Origin: Leishmania donovani
Lineage: Eukaryota; Euglenozoa; Kinetoplastea; Trypanosomatida; Trypanosomatidae
Reading direction: 5' to 3'
Length of the DNA: 64,000 bases
NCBI RefSeq assembly: GCF_000227135.1
Contig: NC_018251.1
Span: 285,989 to 349,988 of the forward strand
The position numbers were made by a program, and so were the translations under genes. Shown here one piece after another: positions 36,686 to 45,643 of the stretch (position 1 is the stretch's first letter; each line of letters opens with the position of its first letter). The notes under the pieces are model-generated. The model was not told the DNA's origin, did no database searches, and saw only the letters and a list, made by a program, of their open reading frames with translations.

Positions 36686-39600
36686 ATGCCACCCAAATCC
36701 GCGCGAAGAGGGTCAGCGACACACGCGCTGGTGCCACCGGCGTTGACGACGGAAGTCGCACCATCCCCACCGCCGGCAGAGCCGCAGTCGCACAGAGGCC
36801 GCACGCGGCAGGAATCGGCGCTGCTGTTCTGGTTAGAAGCCGCGTGCGCTGCACCGGTGTCACGCAGCTCAACGAATGCCGACCGCGCCTCCGCATCCTC
36901 CAGCTCCACGACCGCCGCTGCGGCAACCCCCGTAGCGGAAACCAAGAGAGAACCTTCGGTGGACCTTGCCTCACGGCCACCTCCGGAGGAGCAGCTGAAG
37001 CAGCAGCCGTGGCACGGAGGTGCATCAACACAGCAGGAAACAGCCACTCCGGAAGTGTCAGCCGCCGCCGGCGCTTCCGCGGCAGAAGCCCCCTCAACTT
37101 TTCTTGTGCAGACCGTGGCGACGAAACCACCACCACCGCCGCCAGGCGAGATGCGACTTGGTGGTGATACGAGTGGATCCAGAAAGACAGCGGATGCGCC
37201 TCCTACACCTGGCACCGAGCATCCAGCACCGCTTCCTCACCTTTCCTGGGGCACGGGTCCGCGTCGTCTCGTGGTTGCCGACGCAGTGCCCCTCTTCGAC
37301 TCCCTTCTCGCTGGCCGTCTCGGCCCGGTCGCGGTGGATGTGCAGCTGCAGGGGCACACGCGCCTTTCGCAGCAGCCACAGCAGTTCGAGGCAGCGCTGC
37401 AGGCGTACGAGCGGCAAAGCACGGGTGCGCTGCGGGAAGCTCTGAGTAGCGTGCAGCCATTCTTTCTCCTCTGCAACGCCGGCGGCGGGGCAGACATGCG
37501 CGTGAATCACTCGGAGGCGTCGGGAGGTGGCATGGATGACGACGGCCACCCGCAACCAGCACATGGTGCCGCGGTGCTGTCGAACTCCTCAGTGCTCTAT
37601 ACGATGGACCCCGCTAGCAACTACCCCGTTTTGCCCCTCCTCGCCCAGCTGCTGCGAGCGCCGCAGGTGACGAAGCTCCTCCTTCACAGCCGCCTCCTCT
37701 ACCGCCTTCTTTTTCTGTTTCTGGGGACGGACCGAGTGGAGCTGAGCAGCGTCGTCGACCTGCCGACGTGGGCGGCGCTGGGGCAGCAGTTGCGGCCCTC
37801 CCTCGCTCTGCTCTTTCATCTGCCGATAGAAGGTGTCGCATCGTTGTCCGATATCACGGCGGTGCTTCCCTCCGAAGCGCGGCAGCTGCTCCACGAGGAG
37901 ACGCAGTCGATGGCACAGAAGCAGCCACTTCATGCAACCCGGCCTGTGGGGAGCGAAAGTGACTCCGAGCTCGACAGTGTGCAGGAGGCGAGCACGGACG
38001 GCAGCGACGGCGCCGGCGACAAGGAGGATGGTGGAGATGACGCGCGTCGCGAAGGCGGCGACGCGCGAGCGGTGGCAGCAGACGGGACGGCGGAGGACGA
38101 ACCGGCAGATGCGGTGCAGCTTCTTCAGCGCATTCGACCTTTGGCCGAGCAGCCCCTCGGCGGCAACAGCCGCAATGCGAGCGGCGCCGACTTTGATTCA
38201 GCTGCCCGAGCAGTCGGTGTGAAGCGCCGTCTCTTGCGTTCTCGTCAGCGGCATCGTCGCCGCCGGTACGACAGCGGCCCCTCTCTCTCCTCATCTTCTT
38301 GCGCGAACGCGCCGGCCCTCGCCGACGTCTATCACGGGCTGAGGACGATAACACTGTTCTACGTCCATGTGTTGTCGAGGCTGCTTGACGTAGTCGACCC
38401 GGGCGCGACCGGCGTGGCTGCACCGAGTGCTGGAATAGCCGCTCTGTCACTGGCAACCTCGCGCTGCGGTGGCGACGCCATAGCGTCGCCCGTCTCGGCA
38501 GTACGGTACCGCTTCTCCCCGTCCGAGTTGTGCGCGCTGCGCACCTACGCGGATTTCCTCTGCGAGCTCATGGCGTACCACGGCGTCTTTGTGAACGACA
38601 CAGTGGCGCATGGAATGCTGACCGCCTTGGACGTGCAAATGGCCGCCATCGAAGACCTGGGGCTGCGCGTCGCGGTAGCCGTTCTGGCAGCCACGGAGCC
38701 TGCTGTGCCGTCGGCCATCGCAGAGAAGGCTGAAGGTCGTCAGTGGAGTATTGAGATGGTCTATAAGTGCTTGGCTCGGCTTACAGCCGCTGCAACGACG
38801 CCCGAGATGCCGCGAGCAGTGAACGCCCACTACCTACGTCTCCTGGCTGCGCAGGCGAAGCAGAGCAGCTGCGCGCGGGCTGAACAACTTCGACTGGGAT
38901 GCCAGCTTGTGTGCGTGTGGATGGCGTACCTAGATCGGGCTACGACTAGAAACCGGCTGCATGACATGTTCCGAAAGGTCGCAGATAAACTGCACGTGTG
39001 CGTGCTGGAGAAGCCGCGCGACTCAGCAGTGGAGGACGGCCCTGCAGTGTCGGATGCGTCGACGGCGCAGGTGTCTCGGGTGTGCTACTCGATGCATCCA
39101 AACTGGGTGCTGCACAACAAGTCGACTGGCCGCATCTTTTCAGCGCTGCCAAATGTGCAGAACTTGCCGAAGCAGCCGCCTCGCACGACGTTCCCGATTC
39201 ACGCGCTTTCCGCCACGCCGAGCCGCAACAGCGGCGGCGATGAGTCCCTGCGACCCTACGGCTATGTCGACCCGCCGACGGAGGAAGATGTTGATCGGTG
39301 GCTGTCGCTCGCGGAGGCCGCTGCGGTCGATCAAGCCTCGTCGGTACAGTTTCCTCTCTTTCCCGAGAACCCGCAATGGACGCTGCGGCACCTCTACTGC
39401 GCCCCTCCTGGTTGTTTACTCGCCTCGTTCGACTTCAACCAGCTGGAGCTGCGCCTGCTCGCCCACCTCAGCGGCGACGCTGCTCTGCAGGAGCACCTGT
39501 CTGCCAACGTAGATGTTTTGGCGCTCGTGACAGCCAGTGTTCTGCGCCTGCCATCCATCGACCACGTGCGCCCACAGCAGCGGCAAGCCGTGAAGGTGAT

Positions 39601-40201
39601 TGTGTATGGCCTCCTGTACGGCATGGGGCCGGAGTCGATGGATGTGCGCATCAAGAAGATCAACGAGGAGTTTGCAACATCAGAACAGCAGCAGCACCGA
39701 GGAGAAGCCGCCTCGTCCGCGCCGGCGCCGATGGCTGCACGTGATCTTCTCAGGCGTTTCCACCGCGTCTACCCGCGCATCGAGAATTATCTTCGCGAGA
39801 CTCGACAAGAAGCGCTGCGCTCCTTCGCGGTGGAGACGCTGTCCGGCCGCAAGTCCCTCATCGCCGAGAAGGACGCGAACCGGCGGAGGCAGCGAGCCAT
39901 TGCGCAGGCCGTGCAAGGCGGCGCGGCCGACGTGCTGCACAGTGCCATGCGGGCCGTTCACCAGCAGCGTCACAGCTTTCTGCCTTACCTCCCTGCTGCA
40001 CCGCTCGCACTGGTAATGAGCATTCACGACGAGCTCGTCTATGCCGTTCCGCGGGTTGCGATCGAGGAGGTGGTGCGAGGAGTGCAGCGCATCCTCGAGG
40101 ACCAGGCGCGAGTGCTGCGGCTGGCCGTACCCCTGCCGGTGTCCGCGCGGGTCGGGCACTGTTTGGGCGAACTGGCTGAGTTCCGCCCCACAGGGGGCTG
40201 A
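36686..40201 (+). CDS. Family A DNA polymerase, Pol theta/nu-like, no helicase (1171 aa)
   Basis: Polymerase motifs in order: FSALPNVQNLPKQP (template-primer contact), motif A FDFNQLELRLLAH with catalytic D916, motif B RQAVKVIVYGLLYGMG with R966, K970 and Y978, and motif C SIHDELVY with H1114-D1115-E1116. Upstream at ~210-480 lies a region like the inactive 3'-5' exonuclease fold of Pol theta/nu (PVAVDVQLQGH), interrupted by a large acidic insert (~430-510). The first ~170 residues are low complexity. No superfamily 2 helicase is present, unlike full-length Pol theta. These enzymes act in translesion synthesis or end joining; a mitochondrial DNA polymerase role is less likely because the motifs are not of the POLI kind. 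Start is uncertain: a strong CT tract abuts ATG 36686 with no AG between, so ATG 37151 remains possible. Confidence 0.9.
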   Translation: MPPKSARRGSATHALVPPALTTEVAPSPPPAEPQSHRGRTRQESALLFWLEAACAAPVSRSSTNADRASASSSSTTAAAATPVAETKREPSVDLASRPPPEEQLKQQPWHGGASTQQETATPEVSAAAGASAAEAPSTFLVQTVATKPPPPPPGEMRLGGDTSGSRKTADAPPTPGTEHPAPLPHLSWGTGPRRLVVADAVPLFDSLLAGRLGPVAVDVQLQGHTRLSQQPQQFEAALQAYERQSTGALREALSSVQPFFLLCNAGGGADMRVNHSEASGGGMDDDGHPQPAHGAAVLSNSSVLYTMDPASNYPVLPLLAQLLRAPQVTKLLLHSRLLYRLLFLFLGTDRVELSSVVDLPTWAALGQQLRPSLALLFHLPIEGVASLSDITAVLPSEARQLLHEETQSMAQKQPLHATRPVGSESDSELDSVQEASTDGSDGAGDKEDGGDDARREGGDARAVAADGTAEDEPADAVQLLQRIRPLAEQPLGGNSRNASGADFDSAARAVGVKRRLLRSRQRHRRRRYDSGPSLSSSSCANAPALADVYHGLRTITLFYVHVLSRLLDVVDPGATGVAAPSAGIAALSLATSRCGGDAIASPVSAVRYRFSPSELCALRTYADFLCELMAYHGVFVNDTVAHGMLTALDVQMAAIEDLGLRVAVAVLAATEPAVPSAIAEKAEGRQWSIEMVYKCLARLTAAATTPEMPRAVNAHYLRLLAAQAKQSSCARAEQLRLGCQLVCVWMAYLDRATTRNRLHDMFRKVADKLHVCVLEKPRDSAVEDGPAVSDASTAQVSRVCYSMHPNWVLHNKSTGRIFSALPNVQNLPKQPPRTTFPIHALSATPSRNSGGDESLRPYGYVDPPTEEDVDRWLSLAEAAAVDQASSVQFPLFPENPQWTLRHLYCAPPGCLLASFDFNQLELRLLAHLSGDAALQEHLSANVDVLALVTASVLRLPSIDHVRPQQRQAVKVIVYGLLYGMGPESMDVRIKKINEEFATSEQQQHRGEAASSAPAPMAARDLLRRFHRVYPRIENYLRETRQEALRSFAVETLSGRKSLIAEKDANRRRQRAIAQAVQGGAADVLHSAMRAVHQQRHSFLPYLPAAPLALVMSIHDELVYAVPRVAIEEVVRGVQRILEDQARVLRLAVPLPVSARVGHCLGELAEFRPTGG

Positions 40202-41048
40202 CGCTTTTGGAGTCTGTGAAGGGGGTAGAGGGAGGGAGGGGTGGGGCGCGCCGCAACAGCTGTGCACGTACACTGGCGCAGATCCGCATCAACGAATCTT
40301 GCGTACATGCACACCCATCTCCACGCGGCCACCACCCTCTTCTCCTGTGCGCGTCGGTCGTTCACAACGGCACACTCCTCACTTGGGTGTCTCTCTCTCG
40401 GTATGCATCCTGCATCTGTATCTGTATGCGTAAGTGTGTGTGTGTGTGTGCTCATGGCACTGTGTGCCTACCCCACGGCACGTGCTCGTGGTCGTCTCTC
40501 CTATGCTCCCTCTCCCTCGTAGATCGTATCTGTCTTTCTCTCTGTGTGTTTGTGTGGGTATCCGCCTTGTATCTTTATATGTTCTTCTCCCTCCTCTGAC
40601 TTCCACCAAGTCGTCTGCTCAAGGATGCTCCCATGCCCGCGCATGCGTGTGTGTGTGTGTGTACGTGCGAGTTAGTTGTGTTCCTGGGTCTCTGTGCGGG
40701 GTAAGCGCACGGATCACGTCGTACCCTCCCCACCCCCTTGCACACTCCTCCCCAACGCTCCCTTAAGAAGGCCTACTGTACCTTGTCACGCCTCGTCTCC
40801 CCAGCATAGCCATCTACTCTGATGATGCCCTCTGGTTGGCCGCATGCGCGTGTATGCGTGCGGGGGTTTTGTGTTTAGCGTATGTGTGCATGTGTCTCAC
40901 CTGTGCCGTGTCGTTTTGCTACCTCGCCCCCTCCTCCTCCTCCTCCTCTCTGTGTGTGTGTGTGTGTGTGTGCCCGCCCACCCACACGTGCGCTGACCCG
41001 CGCAGCTGTTCTCCGCCCTTTCTTGTTTCCTTCTTCCCTTGTCACTGC
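40202..41048. other. Intergenic/UTR, no gene seen
   Basis: Spacer with GT runs (~40433-40450, 40951-40972) and CTC repeats (~40928-40950). AG at 41004-41005 downstream of that tract is a candidate acceptor, 44 nt before the next ATG. Confidence 0.7.
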
Positions 41049-44000
41049 ATGTTCAGCTTTGGCAGCGTCGGCGGCGCCGCCGGCAGTGGTGCACCTCCCC
41101 TGATCGACGCACCTGGCAGAGGTGGCGGTGTGCTGAGTACCCCCTCCAACGCTGCTTTCCACGCAGCTGGCGGGCCGGCGCTGATGAGCGGGGTCGTCGG
41201 CAGTAGCGGCAACACTGGTGTACTTCACGACCACTTCGATGTTCAGCCAGGAAGCTATTCGCCGTTCGGAGGGGGCAGTCAGGCGGTACCACCGCCGGTG
41301 CTTGGCGGTGCAGTCGCTTTCAAGGTCGGTGAGGGCAAGAGCAACACCGCCAGCCACGAGGGCAAGGCCAACGTGAGCGGTCCGCAACGCGGCGTGCTGC
41401 CCATGAGCGGGTCAGCTCTGCCGCTCTCCGCAATGCCCGTCTTCGGCACCGGCGCGCCACTGCTTTCCCATTCGTCAGGCGCCTCTCCCATGGTCGCTGC
41501 GCCTGCTGCCGCGATGCTGTCGCTGCCGGGGTCGTTTGCCACGACGCCGTTGTCTGCGGTTCCGGTCTTTGCGGCGCCACCGCAATCGTCGATGCCCACG
41601 TCGAGTGGCGGAGGCATCTTGGGTGGCGGCGGCGGCAGTGCGCAAAGCCGTGCAAATCTGTCGTTCACCGCTCCACGAGGGGGCCAAGGACGCAGCAGCG
41701 GCAATAGCAAGGAGAGCGGTGCCAAGGGCGGCGCTGATAGTCGCCCATCTCTGCCCGTGCCTCACTCTTCACACCAGCGCAGCCAAGAGTCGCTGCCATG
41801 GCTGGGCTCCACCTCCGCCCTCTCCTCCACACCCGCGCCAACAACACCGTTCTTGGATCGTGGCAGTGCCGGCGCTGGAAGCAGCCCTCGACCCTTGCCG
41901 GTCTTCCCTGACGTTGCAAGTGCGGCGCGCAACAGTGACAACAACAAGAGTCACACAAGTGGGAACGTGTTGGCCACGGCCGCCCCAGTCCTGCCGCCTG
42001 CAACTCCACAGAGCACACCAGGTTCCAGCGACGCTAAAGGGTTCATCCTTGGCTCGGCTTTCGCAGCTGTCGACATCAGCGGCAAAGGCGGCAACGCTGC
42101 CGGTGGCCCCCCGCCACTTCCGCCGACCTCTTCCGTTTTCGGCACGTCCGTGCCGAGTGTCAGCGCGTCCGCAGCGCCGCTGGATAGGGGCGCTGCGACT
42201 CCACCTTTCCGCGAGGCAACGCCGGCGAATGCCGCCGTCAAGGGCAGCCTGCTCAGAGGCAGCGCTGCGGCGGCGGCGGCAGGGCCTGCTTCGCTCGCTC
42301 CTGCAGCGGTGCCGCCATCGAGTGCATTTGGCGGGTCTGTGTTCGGTAAGACTTCGGCTGCAGCGGTGACGGCCCCGTCCACTATCACACCAGCTGCGTC
42401 TCCTCCTCCGGCGGCGGCGAAAAGTACTGCGACCGGCGCGAACAGGAGCGGAAGCGTCTTCGGTGAGCTTCACAGCAGCTTCGGCGCGCCACCGCCAACG
42501 ACGGCGGCGCCGATCTTCTCCGCCTTTGGAGCGGTGTCGCCAGTAGCGCCGGGACCGACACCGTCTGCCACTCCGTTCGGGCAGCAAGCGGCACCGCGCG
42601 GCGGCAGCCACGTGCCCGCGAGCTTCCATGCAAGCCCGTTTGCCCCCTCGCCGCCCTCAGCCGGTGCGGCGTCCAAACCGGCTACCACCGCATCCGCCTT
42701 TGGCTCGGCAGCCTCTGGATCAGGCCCTGGGGTTGGCGTTGGTTCAGTGTTTACGGCAGCAGCCGCCACTCCTGTGCGGGCGCCCGCGTCTTCCTTTGGC
42801 GCTTCCGCTGCCTCTGGGAAAGTGCCGCCGCCAGCGCCATCCAGGTCATTTGGCAGCCGCGCAGATGGTGGTGGTGATGCTGCTGCGGGGCGACGCCGAG
42901 GTCGCTCCACACCTCGAAGCGATGCTGCTGAAGATGACGGCAGCGGCAGTGGCGGTCCTGCTCGCCCCCACCCCAGCAGCCTCGCGGCGACCGCTTCGCC
43001 GTCCGCGCAAGGCTCCCGCCTTGAGATACCAGCACCGCGCCATGGGCAATGCCGGCCGGCGCCGTCGACAACGCACACGCAGAAGCCGCCAACGGCCCTG
43101 TCGCAGCTGGGCAAGCTCCCCATTCCACCACTGCCCGCAGATGAGAAGAAGCTGTGCATCGCCGCCCGTGTGTGCAAGTCCTTCCTCATGCAACTTGCCT
43201 CCGCGCCGGCCTTGGGAGGCCGCGGTGGTGGTGCTGCGGGCTCCAGCAGGGAAGAGGGCGTCGCCAAGACCCTCGAGCAAGCCTTTTTCGGCGTTGTCGG
43301 CATCGAGGGCGTGCACGGCAACTTCGGCAATACCGCTGGCGAGATGCTCGCCCTCTGGAACGGGCAGGTGAGGCCGGTGATATCTGGCCGTGGCACCCAA
43401 AGCTCTGAAGGCGGCGGCTCCGCCTTTCCGGGCGAGATGTGGATCGCGCTCTTCACTCTCGGCACGTACCTGAACACCATTCTGTCCACGCTGCAGTCCA
43501 GCAAATCGGGCCGATACGCGGCATCGTCATCGGCGTCCGCCTCCGTGACGGATTTGGCAGCCTACAAAGCGGGCCTGCGAGCCCACCCCACCGAGGCGCT
43601 CACCGACGCCTGCCACTACGCCAACGAGCTCAGCGAGCTGCTGCAGACGCTTTTCCAGCGCGGCGGCGAGGCCGATGCCCCGCCGTACAGTGTCATCCCG
43701 GTGGTGCTGCGGCGGGTGCGCAGCGTCTTTGATGAAGCCAACGCGCGCGGCGTCGCAACGGTGCAGTCGAACCTGAACACGGTCACTTCGAAGCTGTTTG
43801 CAGTTCTCAACAGGCGAGTAAAGACGTCGGCCGTGCAGCCGCTTAGCACGCCTGGCGAGGCGCCGCGCTGGCTGCTGACGTACGACTCCAAAGAAAAGGA
43901 GAGCCTCCTGCACAGTTTTGCCTATCTCATCGTTGAGATGATCGCCGCAGATGCCCCGAAGAACGACGACGTAGAGCTCTTCATCTCGGCGTTTCACGAG

Positions 44001-44627
44001 TGCTTCCCGTCCGCGCTGGCGGAGCGGTGCATGCTGTACTACCGGCGCGCCTGCGCACTCCTCCGGCAGCCGCTCCGCATGTCGCTCGTCGAGGAGGCCG
44101 CTGAGCTGTTGGCGAAGGCGACCGTCGTGTACCCGCCCAACGCCACATGGAACAACAGGCGTGTGTTGCTGGTGAAATTGCTGGCAACGGAGCTGGCGCT
44201 GGGACGGCTGCCGCCGGACGAAGATTGGCTCGCCCTCGACGTCCCGGCGCTCACCGATGTTGTGAACGCGCTCAAGACGTCGCGTCTAGACCTCCTCGAC
44301 GCGGCGCTTTCGATGCATGGGCCTTTCTTTGTGGAGATCGGCGTACACAACGTCCTGTGTCTGGCGCGTCAGCGACTCGCGCTGCTGATGGTCGTGAAGT
44401 TCTACCTGACTCACGGGTGCGAGAGTCGTCTAAGCGTGTCGGAGATGGTGCGATACCACCGCCTCCCCTACTCGGCGGTGGACGCGGGGGTCGTGTGGCT
44501 GCTGCCGCTGCTCGTAGAGAAGCAGATAAACGGTGTGCTGGACCACGACTACCTGATTCTAAGCGCCAAGACGCCGTTCGACGCCTATCCGCTCAAGACG
44601 CTCGCCGACGCTGCAGCCGTCGCATGA
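41049..44627 (+). CDS. FG-repeat protein with C-terminal PCID2/Thp1-like PCI domain (1192 aa)
   Basis: The N-terminal ~690 residues are Ala/Ser/Pro/Gly-rich with scattered FG motifs: FSFGS at the very start, VFGTG, VFGTS, SAFGGSVFGK, SVFGEL, SSFGAP, SAFGAV, SAFGSA, SSFGAS and SFGSR. The C-terminal ~370 residues match PCID2/Thp1 of the TREX-2 mRNA-export complex: YYRRACALLR (~997), AAELLAKATVVYPP, NNRRVLLVKLLATELALGRL, ALTDVVNALKTSRLDLLDAAL, HGPFFVEIGVHNVL, and a winged-helix end (LSVSEMVRYHRLPYSA to YLILSAKTPF). PCI domains assemble TREX-2, proteasome-lid and COP9 complexes. FG repeats bind transport receptors in nuclear pores. The combination suggests a pore-tethered export factor. ATG 41049 begins exactly at the FG region. 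Confidence 0.9.
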   Translation: MFSFGSVGGAAGSGAPPLIDAPGRGGGVLSTPSNAAFHAAGGPALMSGVVGSSGNTGVLHDHFDVQPGSYSPFGGGSQAVPPPVLGGAVAFKVGEGKSNTASHEGKANVSGPQRGVLPMSGSALPLSAMPVFGTGAPLLSHSSGASPMVAAPAAAMLSLPGSFATTPLSAVPVFAAPPQSSMPTSSGGGILGGGGGSAQSRANLSFTAPRGGQGRSSGNSKESGAKGGADSRPSLPVPHSSHQRSQESLPWLGSTSALSSTPAPTTPFLDRGSAGAGSSPRPLPVFPDVASAARNSDNNKSHTSGNVLATAAPVLPPATPQSTPGSSDAKGFILGSAFAAVDISGKGGNAAGGPPPLPPTSSVFGTSVPSVSASAAPLDRGAATPPFREATPANAAVKGSLLRGSAAAAAAGPASLAPAAVPPSSAFGGSVFGKTSAAAVTAPSTITPAASPPPAAAKSTATGANRSGSVFGELHSSFGAPPPTTAAPIFSAFGAVSPVAPGPTPSATPFGQQAAPRGGSHVPASFHASPFAPSPPSAGAASKPATTASAFGSAASGSGPGVGVGSVFTAAAATPVRAPASSFGASAASGKVPPPAPSRSFGSRADGGGDAAAGRRRGRSTPRSDAAEDDGSGSGGPARPHPSSLAATASPSAQGSRLEIPAPRHGQCRPAPSTTHTQKPPTALSQLGKLPIPPLPADEKKLCIAARVCKSFLMQLASAPALGGRGGGAAGSSREEGVAKTLEQAFFGVVGIEGVHGNFGNTAGEMLALWNGQVRPVISGRGTQSSEGGGSAFPGEMWIALFTLGTYLNTILSTLQSSKSGRYAASSSASASVTDLAAYKAGLRAHPTEALTDACHYANELSELLQTLFQRGGEADAPPYSVIPVVLRRVRSVFDEANARGVATVQSNLNTVTSKLFAVLNRRVKTSAVQPLSTPGEAPRWLLTYDSKEKESLLHSFAYLIVEMIAADAPKNDDVELFISAFHECFPSALAERCMLYYRRACALLRQPLRMSLVEEAAELLAKATVVYPPNATWNNRRVLLVKLLATELALGRLPPDEDWLALDVPALTDVVNALKTSRLDLLDAALSMHGPFFVEIGVHNVLCLARQRLALLMVVKFYLTHGCESRLSVSEMVRYHRLPYSAVDAGVVWLLPLLVEKQINGVLDHDYLILSAKTPFDAYPLKTLADAAAVA

Positions 44628-45643
44628 CATCCACCGCGGAGTTGGGGGAGGGCGGGTGATGGCGTGCGACAAGCACCCCTTGGGTCTCTGTGGAGGTGGT
44701 AAAAGGGTTTTGCATTATGGGGGTAAAGGACTCAAAAGAGTGTGCGGGGAAGCGGCGGGAGCGGCTCCGATGCGCATGTCTGTGCCTGTGCAGGTGTGCG
44801 CAAACCCCTGTGCGCCTGTCTTTCTCCTTGTGCTTGGGCTTGCGTCAGTTGTCGGCGGTGGTGGCGGCGGTGCATTCTCCCCCTCCCCCTCCCTCTCTCC
44901 CTCCTGCCCTCTGTGCGAGGGGGAGAACGGAGGGAAGACAAGGATTGGCAGAGAAGTGGCAGATGCTCGGAGAGCACATCATACTCGCAAAGCAAAGGAA
45001 CGTGTGTATGCGTCCGCTAAGCCTTTTCCAAGGGCGCCAGAGTTGCAGGCGCGTCTCGCGGAGTTAGGGCACGAAGGCTCAAGGCAGTTAAGAAACGGGA
45101 AGGAGAATGGAGGGTGATATACGGCGAAGCGCAGTCGTGTCGTCTGGCCTCACCGTGGCGGCGCCGCAGATGCAGCAACTAGGATTTTCGTGACCCGTTC
45201 TCGTGCCCGCTCGCTCTTAGCCCCCTCGCCGCGACTCTCTCTCTCTCTCCACCCACCCAGCGGTGTTACGCACACAAGCACGGCCCTCTCTCTGTGCATG
45301 TATTCTTTCCCCTCTTGTCCTCCTCTCGCCTCATCACGGCATCCACCAACCTCCCCGTGGCCCAAATCTACGCACACGTGCGCGCACGTGGGCATACGTG
45401 CAAGAGCGGCCTGCGAACACTCAAAGGAGAGGTGTGGAGGGATCGGTCGCCGAGTACGCTCGAAGGCCTCATTGACGGAGGCGCTGCAGACGACGTGTCA
45501 GCGACATCATACAAGTACATACATCGAAATAGCACGGCAAGAGAGTCACACGCACATACATCTGACGCCCTTGCCACCTCCCTACACTCCCACCCTGCCC
45601 ACGCCCCCCCCCCTCCTGGAAGGGCGTCGATGAAACTGTCAGG
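44628..45643. other. Intergenic/UTR, no gene seen
   Basis: About 1 kb. A 153-codon open frame at 44656-45117 is Gly/Pro/Arg/Lys-rich without any recognisable motif and is not called. CT and CA runs precede MCM5. Confidence 0.65.
45603..45622 (+). promoter_or_regulatory. Candidate polypyrimidine tract and spliced-leader acceptor of MCM5
   Basis: A poly-C/CT run ends at AG 45621-45622, 21 nt before ATG 45644. Note an out-of-frame ATG at 45630 inside this short leader. Confidence 0.4.

Noticed and set aside
44656..45117. 153-codon open frame after the FG-PCI gene
   Set aside because: Gly/Arg/Lys-rich, no motif, no clear acceptor; typical of GC-rich spacer.
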